A stretch of DNA of 64,000 nucleotides from UBA940 sp031547885 (GCA_031547885.1 JAVBRO010000008.1:93550-157549); one strand, 5' to 3'; positions 42,589 through 51,017 are shown, counted from the first letter of the stretch. Program-made: numbers and translations. Notes: generated from the letters alone by a model not told the origin.

Positions 42589-43944
42589 CTACACGAGCCC
42601 CTGCGCGAGCATCGAGTTGGCGACCTTGATGAAACCGCCGATGTTGGCGCCTTTCACGTAGTTGATATAACCGTCGGCCTCGGTGCCGTACTTCTGGCAC
42701 ATCTCATGGATAGCCAGCATAATGCCGTGGAGTTTCGCGTCGACCTCCTCGGGAGTCCACTTGATGCGCATGGAGTTCTGCGACATTTCGAGGCCCGATG
42801 TGGCGACTCCGCCGGCGTTCGAAGCCTTGCCCGGAGCGTATAGTATCTTCGCGGCCTGAAACGCTTCGATCGCTTCCGGGGTCGAGGGCATGTTGGCCCC
42901 TTCGGCAACGCAGATGCAGCCGTTCTTGAGAAGAGTCTTGGCCTCTGCGCCGTTCAACTCGTTCTGGGTCGCGCAGGGAAGGGCGATGTCGCACTTCACG
43001 CCCCAGGGGCGTTCGCCCGCGAAATATTTGGCGTTGGGATATTTATCGGCGTACTCCTTGATGCGGCCGCGGTAGACGTTCTTCAGTTCGAATATGTAGG
43101 CCAGCTTTTCGGCGTCGATGCCGTCGGGATCGTAGATGTAGCCGTTGGAATCGGACATGGTGACCGGTTTCCCGCCCAGCTGCAGCACTTTTTCGACGGC
43201 GTACTGGGCGACGTTGCCCGAGCCGGATATGGCCACGGTCTTGCCCTTGAAGCTTTCGCCGCGGGTCGCGAGCATCGCTTCGGCGAAGTAGCAGGTCCCG
43301 TAACCCGTCGCTTCCGGACGGAAGAACGAACCGCCCCACTCCTGGCCTTTGCCGGTGAGCGTGCCGGTGAATTCGTTGCGCAGCCTCTTGTACTGGCCTA
43401 ACATGAAGCCCACTTCGCGTCCGCCCACGCCGATGTCGCCTGCTGGAACGTCGGTATCGGGACCGATGTGGCGCTGCAGCTCGGTCATGAAACTCTGGCA
43501 GAATTTCATCACCTCGTTGTCGGATTTGCCTTTGGGGTTGAAGTCCGAACCGCCCTTGCCGCCGCCCATCGGGAGCGTGGTGAGGCTGTTCTTGAAGGTC
43601 TGTTCGAAGGCGAGGAACTTCAGGATCGAGAGGTTCACGCTCGCATGGAAGCGGATGCCGCCTTTGTAGGGGCCTATGGCGCTGTTATTCTGGATGCGGT
43701 ATCCCTTGTTGATCTGGACTTCGCCTTTGTCGTCGAGCCAGGGAACGCGGAACATTATTATGCGTTCGGGTTCCGCGATGCGTTCGAGTATCTTCATCTT
43801 CACGAGCTGCGGGCGCTTCACGATGTACGGTGCAACGCTTTCGACAACTTCCTGAACAGCCTGGTGGAATTCGGGCTGGTTGGGGTTCCTGGCAATGAGA
43901 TCGGCCATAAAATCTTCTACATACTTCTGGGCTTCTTTTTCCAT
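42589..43944 (-). CDS. gdhA: glutamate dehydrogenase (hexameric, probably NADP-specific)
   Basis: The product is 451 aa (ATG 43942-43944). Conserved segments include GYRIQNNSAIGPYKGGIRFH, PMGGGKGGSDFNPKGKSDNEVMKFCQSFM with the catalytic lysine, VPAGDIGVGGREVGFMLGQYKRL, and the dinucleotide loop VAISGSGNVAQYA (about 236-248). The length and N-terminal EAQKYVEDFMADLIARNPNQPEF fit the roughly 450-aa bacterial type that assimilates ammonium onto 2-oxoglutarate in the cytoplasm. It is monocistronic, with its own terminator and a roughly 600-base upstream spacer. Confidence 0.97.
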   Translation of the reverse strand: MEKEAQKYVEDFMADLIARNPNQPEFHQAVQEVVESVAPYIVKRPQLVKMKILERIAEPERIIMFRVPWLDDKGEVQINKGYRIQNNSAIGPYKGGIRFHASVNLSILKFLAFEQTFKNSLTTLPMGGGKGGSDFNPKGKSDNEVMKFCQSFMTELQRHIGPDTDVPAGDIGVGGREVGFMLGQYKRLRNEFTGTLTGKGQEWGGSFFRPEATGYGTCYFAEAMLATRGESFKGKTVAISGSGNVAQYAVEKVLQLGGKPVTMSDSNGYIYDPDGIDAEKLAYIFELKNVYRGRIKEYADKYPNAKYFAGERPWGVKCDIALPCATQNELNGAEAKTLLKNGCICVAEGANMPSTPEAIEAFQAAKILYAPGKASNAGGVATSGLEMSQNSMRIKWTPEEVDAKLHGIMLAIHEMCQKYGTEADGYINYVKGANIGGFIKVANSMLAQGLV

Positions 43945-43991
43945 CTTTTCGTCTTTTTGCTAATTAAGCCTATGTTTTTTCGGCATCAACA

Positions 43992-43999
43992 CAAAAATA
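43992..43999 (-). promoter_or_regulatory. candidate gdhA -7 element TATTTTTG
   Basis: On the minus strand TATTTTTG stands 47 bases before the gdhA start codon. A TTTG at the usual -33 spacing is missing, so this may be a weak or activated promoter. Confidence 0.4.
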
Positions 44000-44263
44000 T
44001 AATTATTTTTTCAAACCGCCAACCCCTCAAAAGAGGGGGTGTTGTGAAAATATTTTTAATCAAGGCCTTCTATTCTTGCAATCAGAGAGAGTCTTGTCTC
44101 CGGAAACTTACAATCTGAAATCCCGGAACCCCTGTACAAAGAAAATTATAATTTTTAAAATATTTTAAAAATCTTCAATTTTTACTAATAAAGTTTCTGC
44201 TTGTTAAATTTCACACCATATACGTAAAAAAGGGACATATACTGAGAGGCGGTATGGGCTCGC

Positions 44264-44366
44264 TGTCATGTCGAGCGGAGCGCAGGCGAGACATCTGACC
44301 GAGCATAGCCCTACGCAATCAGATCCCTCGACGGACCGCTGTCGGCGTTCCGACCTCGGGATGACA
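44264..44366. repeat. dispersed palindromic repeat, TGTCATTCCGAG family (copy 3)
   Basis: The ends are TGTCATGTCGAG (44264-44275) and CTCGGGATGACA (44355-44366). Inside, an ATCTGACCGAG segment resembles the ATCTGATTGCG and ATCAGATGTCTCGG pieces of copy 1. The 103-base length suggests a deleted relative. Confidence 0.6.
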
Positions 44367-44368
44367 AC

Positions 44369-44399
44369 AAAAAAAGAGCCGCCCTTTGCGGACGGCCCT
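44369..44399 (-). terminator. probable ppdK terminator
   Basis: On the minus strand GCCGTCCGC-AAAGGGCGGC folds into a stem (one mismatch) followed by a run of seven to eight T. It lies about 170 bases beyond the ppdK stop, after the two repeat elements. Confidence 0.75.
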
Positions 44400-44417
44400 A
44401 AAAGTTGTATAAAAAGA

Positions 44418-44457
44418 TTGGATTGCTTCATCGGCCTACAGCCTCCTCGCAATGACG
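44418..44457. repeat. half copy of the CGTCATTGCGAGG palindrome
   Basis: It contains TGGATTGCTTC followed by CCTCCTCGCAATGACGG, matching the right half of the 39269-39356 element. The left arm is missing, so it cannot fold like the full copy. Confidence 0.7.
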
Positions 44458-44501
44458 GTAGATTGTTCGCATGCTTTTACAAACAATGCGTAATGGCTTT
44501 T

Positions 44502-44567
44502 GCGCTGTGCCGGGAGTCTCAGACGGCAATCGCATTTATCATCAAATCCGCTGCCACCGTTGCGGCT
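44502..44567 (-). repeat. dispersed 66-base element at the ppdK 3' end
   Basis: This is the second copy of the element at 34692-34758, in the same orientation relative to the upstream gene. It begins within the ppdK stop codon (TAG, 44566-44568), so here it is entirely outside the coding region. Confidence 0.7.
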
Positions 44568-47295
44568 ATTCGCCTTCACTCAGGGCGGCGTGCGCGGCGG
44601 CCACACGTGCGATGGGCACGCGGAACGGAGAGCACGACACGTAGTTGAGGCCTGCGAAGTGGCAGAATTCAACCGAGCTGGGTTCGCCGCCGTGTTCGCC
44701 GCAGATACCGCACTTGAGGTTTTCCTTTGTGCCGCGGCCTTTGAACACAGCCTCGCGGATCAGCTGTCCCACGCCGTTGCGGTCCAGGATCTGGAACGGA
44801 TCGGCTTTCAGGATGCCTTTTTCGAGGTATACCGGCAGGAATTTGCCGATGTCGTCGCGCGAGAAACCGAGCGTCATCTGCGTCAGGTCGTTCGTACCGA
44901 AGCTGAAGAAGTCGGCAACTTCGGCGATCTGGTTGGCGGTGACGGCAGCCCTGGGGACTTCGATCATCGTACCGACAAGATACTCGATGCGGTCGTTGCG
45001 TTCGGCGAACACTTCACCGGCGATCTGGTCGATGATCCTCTTCTGGTAGCGCAGCTCCTTGTGGTTGCCCACCAGCGGCACCATAATCTCGACGTGTACC
45101 GGAGTTCCGGATTTCCTCACGTTCATGGCGGCCTCGATGATGGCACGGGTCTGCATCTCGGTGATCTCGGGATATGTGTTGCCGAGACGGGTCCCGCGGT
45201 GCCCGAGCATCGGGTTGACCTCGGCCAGGGATTCGATCTTGGCGGCTATCTTTTCGAAAGAGACGCCCATCTCCTTAGCCAGTTCACGCTGTTCCTTTTC
45301 GAAGTGGGGAACGAATTCGTGGAGAGGCGGGTCGAGCAGGCGGACCGTCACGGGATGTCCCTTCATGATCTTGAAGAGACCCTCGAAGTCGCCTCTCTGG
45401 ATAGGCAGAAGTTTGGCGAGGGCGACGCGGCGTCCGGCTTCGTCGTCGGCGAGTATCATCTCGCGGACAGCCATGATGCGGTCGGCCTCGAAGAACATAT
45501 GCTCGGTGCGGCAGAGGCCGATACCTTCGGCTCCGAACTTAAACGCCTGTTCGGCGTCGCGCGGAGTGTCGGCATTGGCGCGGACCTTCATCGTGGCGTA
45601 TTTTGCAGCGAGATCCATCAGCTTACCGAAGTCGCCGCTGAGTCCGGCTTCCTCGGTCGCGACCTGGCCCAGGTAAACCTCGCCGGTCGAACCGTTGAGC
45701 GAGATCCAGTCGCCTTCCTTGATGGTGATGCCGCCCACCTTTGCGGTGCGCGCCTTGTAGTCTATCTCTATTTCACCCGCACCCGAAACGCAGCATTTAC
45801 CCATACCGCGGGCGACGACGGCCGCGTGGGAGGTCATACCGCCGCGTGCGGTGAGGATACCGATCGCGTCGTTCATACCCGCAAGGTCTTCCGGAGAGGT
45901 CTCGATGCGGACGAGGATCGAACGCTGGCCTTTTGCAAGCGATTTTTCGGCATCTTCGGCAAAGAAGACGACGGGACCGGTAGCGGCGCCCGGAGATGCG
46001 GGCAGACCCTTCGTGACGACCTTTGCATGTTTCATCGCCGTCCTGTCGAACACCGGGTGGAGAAGTTCGTCGAGTTTGGCCGGCTCGCAGCGCATAACGG
46101 CTGTCTTTTCGTCGATCAGCCCTTCGTCGAGCATATCCATCGCGATCTTCACCATCGCGGCGCCGGTACGCTTGCCGCTGCGGCACTGCAACATCCACAG
46201 TTTGCCGTCCTGGATGGTGAATTCGATGTCCTGCATATCCTTGAAGTAGGTTTCCAGATGCTTCTGGATGTCCCACAGTTCCTTGTATATCTTCGGCATC
46301 ACCTCTTCGAGCGACGGGAATTTAGCGGCGCGGTCGGCTTCCGACACGTTCTGAGCCGCAGCCCAGCGCTTCGAGCCTTCCATTGTGATCTGCTGCGGGG
46401 TGCGGATGCCCGCGACCACGTCTTCGCCCTGTGCGTTCACAAGGTATTCGCCGTTGAAGAGATTTTCGCCCGTTGCGGCGTCGCGCGAGAATGCCACGCC
46501 GGTCGCAGAGTTGTCGCCCATGTTGCCGAACACCATCGCCTGCACGTTGACGGCGGTACCCCACGCTGCGGGAATGTTATTGAGTTTGCGGTAGAGAATA
46601 GCGCGGTCGTTCATCCACGAACCGAAAACCGCCATGACTGCCCCCCAGAGCTGTTCCCACGGATCAGCCGGGAAATCGGACTTGGTCTGCTTCTTGACGG
46701 CCGCCTTGAACCTTGCGACCAGTTCCTTGAGGTCTTCGGTCGTCAGGTCGGTATCTTCGACGACTTTCTTTTCTTTCTTCATCTCGTGGATGAGCACCTC
46801 GAACGGGTCTTCATCTTCCTTGCTTTCGGGTTTCATGCCCAGCACCACGTCGCCGTACATCTGTACGAAACGGCGGTAGGAGTCCCATGCGAAACGGGGG
46901 TTGCCCGTGCGCTTTGCGATGGTTTCGACAGCCTGGTCGTTCATGCCGAGGTTGAGGATCGTGTCCATCATACCGGGCATCGACGCGCGCGCGCCCGAAC
47001 GCACCGACACCAGAAGCGGGGCGTTCTTGTCGCCGAACTTCATACCGGCGGCCTCTTCGACCCCTTTCATCGCCTTTTCGACTTCGGGCTTGAGCATCGC
47101 GATCACCGCCTCTTTGCCGCTCCTGTAATACTCGGCGCAGACCTCGGTGGTGATGGTGAATCCCGGAGGAACGGGAATGCCGATCAGGTTCATTTCAGCC
47201 AGGTTGGCGCCTTTGCCGCCCAGCAGCTCTTTCATCTTACCGTTACCCTCGGCCAGCTTGTTGCCGAAAGTATAAACTCTTTTAGTGTTAGGCAT
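44566..47295 (-). CDS. ppdK: pyruvate, phosphate dikinase
   Basis: The product is 909 aa (ATG 47293-47295). The N-terminal nucleotide-binding part starts RVYTFGNKLAEGNGKMKELLGGKGANLAEM. The central phosphohistidine domain has GGMTSHAAVVARGMGKCC with catalytic His490. The C-terminal PEP/pyruvate barrel ends NYVSCSPFRVPIARVAAAHAAL with catalytic Cys888. It interconverts pyruvate, ATP and phosphate with PEP, AMP and pyrophosphate in the cytoplasm. It is monocistronic, with a clear Bacteroidota promoter upstream. Length is normal (about 870-910 aa). Confidence 0.97.
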   Translation of the reverse strand: MPNTKRVYTFGNKLAEGNGKMKELLGGKGANLAEMNLIGIPVPPGFTITTEVCAEYYRSGKEAVIAMLKPEVEKAMKGVEEAAGMKFGDKNAPLLVSVRSGARASMPGMMDTILNLGMNDQAVETIAKRTGNPRFAWDSYRRFVQMYGDVVLGMKPESKEDEDPFEVLIHEMKKEKKVVEDTDLTTEDLKELVARFKAAVKKQTKSDFPADPWEQLWGAVMAVFGSWMNDRAILYRKLNNIPAAWGTAVNVQAMVFGNMGDNSATGVAFSRDAATGENLFNGEYLVNAQGEDVVAGIRTPQQITMEGSKRWAAAQNVSEADRAAKFPSLEEVMPKIYKELWDIQKHLETYFKDMQDIEFTIQDGKLWMLQCRSGKRTGAAMVKIAMDMLDEGLIDEKTAVMRCEPAKLDELLHPVFDRTAMKHAKVVTKGLPASPGAATGPVVFFAEDAEKSLAKGQRSILVRIETSPEDLAGMNDAIGILTARGGMTSHAAVVARGMGKCCVSGAGEIEIDYKARTAKVGGITIKEGDWISLNGSTGEVYLGQVATEEAGLSGDFGKLMDLAAKYATMKVRANADTPRDAEQAFKFGAEGIGLCRTEHMFFEADRIMAVREMILADDEAGRRVALAKLLPIQRGDFEGLFKIMKGHPVTVRLLDPPLHEFVPHFEKEQRELAKEMGVSFEKIAAKIESLAEVNPMLGHRGTRLGNTYPEITEMQTRAIIEAAMNVRKSGTPVHVEIMVPLVGNHKELRYQKRIIDQIAGEVFAERNDRIEYLVGTMIEVPRAAVTANQIAEVADFFSFGTNDLTQMTLGFSRDDIGKFLPVYLEKGILKADPFQILDRNGVGQLIREAVFKGRGTKENLKCGICGEHGGEPSSVEFCHFAGLNYVSCSPFRVPIARVAAAHAALSEGE

Positions 47296-47346
47296 ATTCG
47301 TAGATTATCTATGGATTATTATGATAAATTCTCTTCCAATAAGCCA

Positions 47347-47378
47347 CAAAAATAATCTTATTTAACATGAAAAGCAAA
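47347..47378 (-). promoter_or_regulatory. ppdK promoter: TTTG, 20 bases, TATTTTTG
   Basis: Read on the minus strand, TTTG (47378-47375) is followed after 20 bases by TATTTTTG (47354-47347), matching the Bacteroidota -33/-7 consensus. The start of transcription is expected near 47340, giving a leader of about 45 bases. Confidence 0.75.
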
Positions 47379-47414
47379 CGCTTTCCAATGATTAACAGAC
47401 TATCAATCTGTTAA

Positions 47415-48419
47415 TTATTTCACAATGAAAAGATAGGCTGGGAAGTGATCGCTGTAACCGGCCAGATATTCACCGCCGTAGAATGTGCGCAGCGGTTTGC
47501 GGGCGGACGAAGGGGCGTTTCCGGACGTTTCGGTCATGTATTCCTTCACGAAAATCCCGGCCTCGGCGGCCTTCATTCCCGAGCCGCGGGCCAGCGCAGG
47601 ACTCACCAGAATCCAGTCGTACATATACCAGCGGCCGCGGTAGGAATAGGTCCCTTTGCCGGCCCTGTATTCTTCCCACTGCGGGCAGTAGATGAAATCA
47701 TAGGGGGATTTTACGGTTCCGAGCGTTTTGCGGACGACCTTCTCGCCCGGAGCGGCGTTCATGTCGCCCATGACTATGATCTTAGCCGCAGGGTCGTCCT
47801 CAAGAAGCCGCTCAAGATATTTCCGCAGGGCAGTCATACACTGCAGACGGGAAGTGTAAGCATTCATATTGGAAGCCATATGGCAGACAATCACCTCTAC
47901 CCTTTCGCCCATCAGTTCGCCCGAAACATGCAGGAGTTCCCGCCATATACCCGATTTGACGAGCCTGACCTCAGCGGGGAAGAATTTGTCGCCCTTATAC
48001 AGCAGCGCTACATCCATCCCGCGGCTGTCGCTCGAAGAGCGGTGGATATAGTTATAGTCGGTTTTGAGCGCCATGACGAGGTCGCGCACGGCGGTTTCGC
48101 TCTCCACTTCGGCAATCCCGACTATATCGGCCGCCATGTCGTCGACGACGCGGGCGAGATTGCGTACTTTCATCGTGTAGCGCTCAGTATTCCACTTCCG
48201 CACGCCGAAGGGAGTGTATTCCGAATCGTCATGGAAAAGGCTTGGGATGGTGTCGTAGAAATTCTCGACGTTCCAGAATGCGACGCTCACTGCCGGCGCC
48301 TGCGCCGACGCAATGGTCAATGATAAGTGATTAGTGGTTAATAAAATATACACAAAGCAAAATTGTGCGATTTTCCGCACAATTCTCTTGTCTCTTATGC
48401 GCGCCCTCTCATTAACCAT
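47415..48419 (-). CDS. endonuclease/exonuclease/phosphatase (EEP) family protein, exported
   Basis: The product is 334 aa (ATG 48417-48419). A basic N-terminus and hydrophobic stretch FCFVYILLTTNHLSLTIASAQA (about 20-41) act as signal. EEP motifs are VAFWNVENFYD, VDDMAADIVGIAEVES, DVALLYKGD, IIVMGDMNAAPGEKVV and the final YLAGYSDHFPAYL, supplying the Asn, Glu, Asp-Asn and Asp-His metal and catalytic residues. It probably hydrolyses phosphodiester bonds of nucleic acid or lipid outside the cytoplasm. The start codon lies in a TTAACCA tandem repeat directly behind mnmA. Confidence 0.88.
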   Translation of the reverse strand: MVNERARIRDKRIVRKIAQFCFVYILLTTNHLSLTIASAQAPAVSVAFWNVENFYDTIPSLFHDDSEYTPFGVRKWNTERYTMKVRNLARVVDDMAADIVGIAEVESETAVRDLVMALKTDYNYIHRSSSDSRGMDVALLYKGDKFFPAEVRLVKSGIWRELLHVSGELMGERVEVIVCHMASNMNAYTSRLQCMTALRKYLERLLEDDPAAKIIVMGDMNAAPGEKVVRKTLGTVKSPYDFIYCPQWEEYRAGKGTYSYRGRWYMYDWILVSPALARGSGMKAAEAGIFVKEYMTETSGNAPSSARKPLRTFYGGEYLAGYSDHFPAYLFIVK

Positions 48420-48446
48420 TAACCATTAACCATTAACCATTAACCA
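48412..48446. repeat. heptanucleotide tandem repeat TTAACCA x5
   Basis: Five perfect TTAACCA units fill the space between the mnmA stop (48448-48450) and the EEP-family start codon (48417-48419). On the coding strand each unit reads TTAATGG-like and contains an ATG. Only the last ATG opens the long frame; earlier ones give MVNG and stop. Confidence 0.9.
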
Positions 48447-48447
48447 T

Positions 48448-49620
48448 TTAACGATCTATCACTCCTGAGCCTATAAGTTCCTCGTCGTCGTACCAGGCGG
48501 CGAACTGCCCGGAAGTGACGCCCCTCTGTGGCTGGTCGAAAAGCAGGTATGCGCCTTCTGACGCGCGGATAAGGCTCCCTTCCTGCAGAGGCTGGCGGTA
48601 GCGGATGCGCAGGCTGAAACGTTCGCTAGAGTCTGCAGGGATTTCGCGGTCGGGGCGCACCCAGTGAAGTTCGTCTTCGCGCATATAGAGCGCACGGCGG
48701 AACAGTCCGGGATGCTTCTCCCCCTGCCCGACGTAAACAACATTGCGCACGACGTCCGTGGCGATAACAAACAGGGGCTCGGGCTTTCCGCCCACGTTCA
48801 GCCCCTTGCGCTGGCCTATTGTATAAAAATGCGCTCCGGAATGTTCACCGGCTTTCACACCGTCGGCCGGGCTGTATATGTAAGGAGCCGCAAGTGCGGC
48901 TGGGTCTTCGGTGTTTTTCGGAGCGTAACCGCTCCAGTCCGCCGGGATCTCGACGATATCGCCTTTCCGGGCGGCGAGTTTCTGCTGCAGGAAAGTCGGA
49001 AGATCGACCTTGCCGACGAAACATATTCCCTGCGAATCCTTGCGCTTGGCCGTGGCGAGCTTTTGTTCTTCGGCTATCCGGCGCACCTCGGGTTTGAGCA
49101 TGCCTCCGATCGGGAACATCGCCTTTGCAAGCTGCTCCTGCGATAGTTGGCACAGGAAATAGCTCTGATCCTTATTCTTGTCTGCCCCCGCCAGCAGCCG
49201 ATAGTACACTTCGCCGTCGACCATCGTCTCGCCCTTTTGGCAATAATGTCCGGTCGCGACGTAATCCGCCCCCAGCTTCAGTGCTTCCTTCATAAAGACG
49301 TCGAACTTGATCTCGCGGTTGCACAGCACATCCGGGTTCGGAGTGCGCCCTTTTTCGTACTCGGCGAACATATAGTCCACCACCCTTTCGCGGTACTGTT
49401 CGCTCAGGTCAACATAATGGAACGGGATGTCGAGCTTTTTCGCAACGAGTTCGGCGAAAAGCTGGTCGTCGGCCCACGGACAGTCGCCCGAAAGCGTTCC
49501 TGTGGTGTCGTGCCAGTTGCGCATGAAAAGCCCTATCACCTCATATCCCTGCTCCCTGAGCAGATATGCGGCGACAGAGGAGTCCACGCCCCCCGACAAT
49601 CCAACGACCACTTTTTTCAA
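48448..49620 (-). CDS. mnmA: tRNA-specific 2-thiouridylase MnmA
   Basis: The product is 390 aa. The start is TTG (49618-49620): the next codon upstream is a TAA stop, and the P-loop SGGVDSS follows at residues 9-15. Other motifs are RNWHDTTGTLSGDCPW, NPDVLCNREIKF with the first catalytic Cys, DSQGICFVGK with the second Cys, and HFYTIGQRKGLNVGGKPEPLFV. The enzyme adds sulfur to U34 of tRNAs for Lys, Glu and Gln using ATP. It is followed by the EEP gene across a tandem repeat. A long ATTACGAATT array lies immediately upstream. Confidence 0.95.
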   Translation of the reverse strand: MKKVVVGLSGGVDSSVAAYLLREQGYEVIGLFMRNWHDTTGTLSGDCPWADDQLFAELVAKKLDIPFHYVDLSEQYRERVVDYMFAEYEKGRTPNPDVLCNREIKFDVFMKEALKLGADYVATGHYCQKGETMVDGEVYYRLLAGADKNKDQSYFLCQLSQEQLAKAMFPIGGMLKPEVRRIAEEQKLATAKRKDSQGICFVGKVDLPTFLQQKLAARKGDIVEIPADWSGYAPKNTEDPAALAAPYIYSPADGVKAGEHSGAHFYTIGQRKGLNVGGKPEPLFVIATDVVRNVVYVGQGEKHPGLFRRALYMREDELHWVRPDREIPADSSERFSLRIRYRQPLQEGSLIRASEGAYLLFDQPQRGVTSGQFAAWYDDEELIGSGVIDR

Positions 49621-49781
49621 TTACGAATTACGAATTAAAAATTACGAATCAAAATTACAAATTCAAATCAAAACTTCGTTCGACATCTCATTGTAACAAA
49701 AAAATCGAGACAAACTCATTACAAAACTGTGCGAAGCACTCCACAATTCGTAATTCGTAATTTTTAATTCGTAATTCATTT
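49621..49781. repeat. ATTACGAATT-type simple repeat arrays flanking the mnmA/rimM gap
   Basis: TTACGAATTACGAATT and variants run from 49621 to about 49672, and ATTCGTAATTCGTAATTTTT in the opposite sense from about 49744 to 49781, so the two arrays can pair into one large hairpin. The right array runs into the rimM stop codon region. A related array lies at 51032-51065. Confidence 0.75.
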
Positions 49782-50291
49782 ATTAAGTCCCAACAGCCCT
49801 TCGGGCAGCGAGAATATCACCTTGCGGCGGCGCTCGTCGAACTCGACGATGAATTCGTCGGCAGCCGGGATAAGTTCCGTCTCGCCGCCGATCTCTATCT
49901 CGAACAGCGGATTCAGTTCGCTGTCCATAAAGCCGGTTATCCGGCCGAACTGGCCTGTGTCGAATTCGGCGTCCCAGCCGACGAGGTCCTCAAGATATAA
50001 CTCTTCCTCTTCTACCTCGTTTTCAGCGTGCCCGCGGATTGAAAATTCCAGGCCGACAAGCTCCGAGGCGCGGCTTTCGGTGTCGATGTCGGCGAAAACC
50101 ACCGTCGCACCCTTCTGCCCCCGTCTCTGGAACCTGTCAAAAAAAAGAGGAACCGTGTGTGAATCTATCTTCACGAACACAGGTTCCTCTGTATTGAAAT
50201 CACGCGGAAAAACGTCGTAAAGGGTCACCATAAGTTCCCCCTTTACCCCGAAGAGCTTGCCGACCCTTCCTGCCGTGACCATCTGTCCCAT
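49776..50291 (-). CDS. rimM: ribosome maturation factor RimM
   Basis: The product is 171 aa from MGQMVTAGRVGKLFGVKGELMV (ATG 50289-50291). The N-terminal domain has the conserved VGKxxGxxGELxV pattern. The PRC-barrel half begins LYLEDLVGWDAEFDTGQFGRITGFMD (about 104-129) and ends EFDERRRKVIFSLPEGLLGL. It assists 30S maturation by binding S19. It follows rpsP by 13 bases, the classical rpsP-rimM order. A longer frame upstream only reads the alanine-rich S16 tail out of frame. Confidence 0.93.
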   Translation of the reverse strand: MGQMVTAGRVGKLFGVKGELMVTLYDVFPRDFNTEEPVFVKIDSHTVPLFFDRFQRRGQKGATVVFADIDTESRASELVGLEFSIRGHAENEVEEEELYLEDLVGWDAEFDTGQFGRITGFMDSELNPLFEIEIGGETELIPAADEFIVEFDERRRKVIFSLPEGLLGLNK

Positions 50292-50304
50292 AGCGCGGAC
50301 AGGA

Positions 50305-50943
50305 TTATTCGGCAGCTTTTTCTTCTGCGGGAGCTTCTTCGGCGGGTTCTTCAGCGGGAGCGGCAGCTTCTTCAACTGCGGGCTCTTCGGTGGCAACTTC
50401 AGCGGCGGGTTCCTCTGCGGGAGCCTCTTCCGTTGCGGCCGCTTCTTCTGCGGGAGCTTCTTCTTCAGCGGCGGCGCCTTCGGCTTCGGCCTTTTTGGCG
50501 GCTATCGCTTTTGCCTTCTCTTCCTTGGCTTTGACTTCAGCGGCGGCGCGGGCCTTATCGGCTGTACGTGCGTCGCCTGCTATTTTCGAGGTCTTGGCTG
50601 CGGTCTTGGCGTTCTTTTCGTCGAACCATTTGTTGAATTTGGCTTCGGCATCGGATTCCGAGAACGCGCCTTTGGCAACACCGCCCAAAAGGTGTTTCTT
50701 ATACATAACGCCTGTCTCCGAGAGGATTGCGCGGCATGTGTCCGTGGGTTGTGCGCCTTTCTGCAACCAATCTAAAGCTTTCTCGAAGTTTAAATCAATT
50801 GTAGCAGGATTCGTGTTCGGATTGTACGTGCCAATCTTTTCGATAAACTTACCATCACGTGGCGCCCTGCTGTCTGCGACGACGATGTGGTAGAAAGCGT
50901 AACCTTTCTTCCCGTGCCGTCCTAATCTGATTTTTACAGGCAT
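50305..50943 (-). CDS. rpsP: 30S ribosomal protein S16 with long Ala/Glu-rich tail
   Basis: The product is 212 aa (ATG 50941-50943). Residues 1-85 are a standard S16: MPVKIRLGRHGKKGYAFYHIVVADSRAPRDG and VMYKKHLLGG. Then come a charged helix-like part (about 90-140, KFNKWFDEKNAKTAAKTSKIAGDART) and a low-complexity tail (about 143-212) made of Ala, Glu and Pro. S16 is normally 80-90 aa; Bacteroidota versions are often extended to about 180. A perfect promoter lies upstream. It forms an operon with rimM. Confidence 0.96.
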   Translation of the reverse strand: MPVKIRLGRHGKKGYAFYHIVVADSRAPRDGKFIEKIGTYNPNTNPATIDLNFEKALDWLQKGAQPTDTCRAILSETGVMYKKHLLGGVAKGAFSESDAEAKFNKWFDEKNAKTAAKTSKIAGDARTADKARAAAEVKAKEEKAKAIAAKKAEAEGAAAEEEAPAEEAAATEEAPAEEPAAEVATEEPAVEEAAAPAEEPAEEAPAEEKAAE

Positions 50944-51017
50944 TACTTTTCTTTAATTAATTTATTCTTGGTTTGTTGTCACTCTGTGGAAGCACCGCCT
51001 CGCGCAAATTTGACGCG

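Larger units (their letters stand above)
43945..44565. other. gene-free spacer between gdhA and ppdK, rich in repeats
   Basis: These 621 bases hold no credible gene. From gdhA outward it has the gdhA promoter region, a very A+T-rich stretch (about 44130-44220), a TGTCATTCCGAG-family element, the ppdK terminator, half of a CGTCATTGCGAGG palindrome and the 66-base element touching the ppdK stop. Each is listed separately. Confidence 0.6.

Noticed and set aside
44500..47355. 951-aa plus-strand frame opposite ppdK
   Set aside because: It mirrors ppdK on the other strand and exists because of its strong third-position bias. It has no recognisable domain, and its composition is His/Arg/Val-rich as in other shadows.
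48412..48446. TTAACCA repeats as a CRISPR or telomere-like array
   Set aside because: Units are 7 bases without spacers, only five copies, and no cas genes are nearby.
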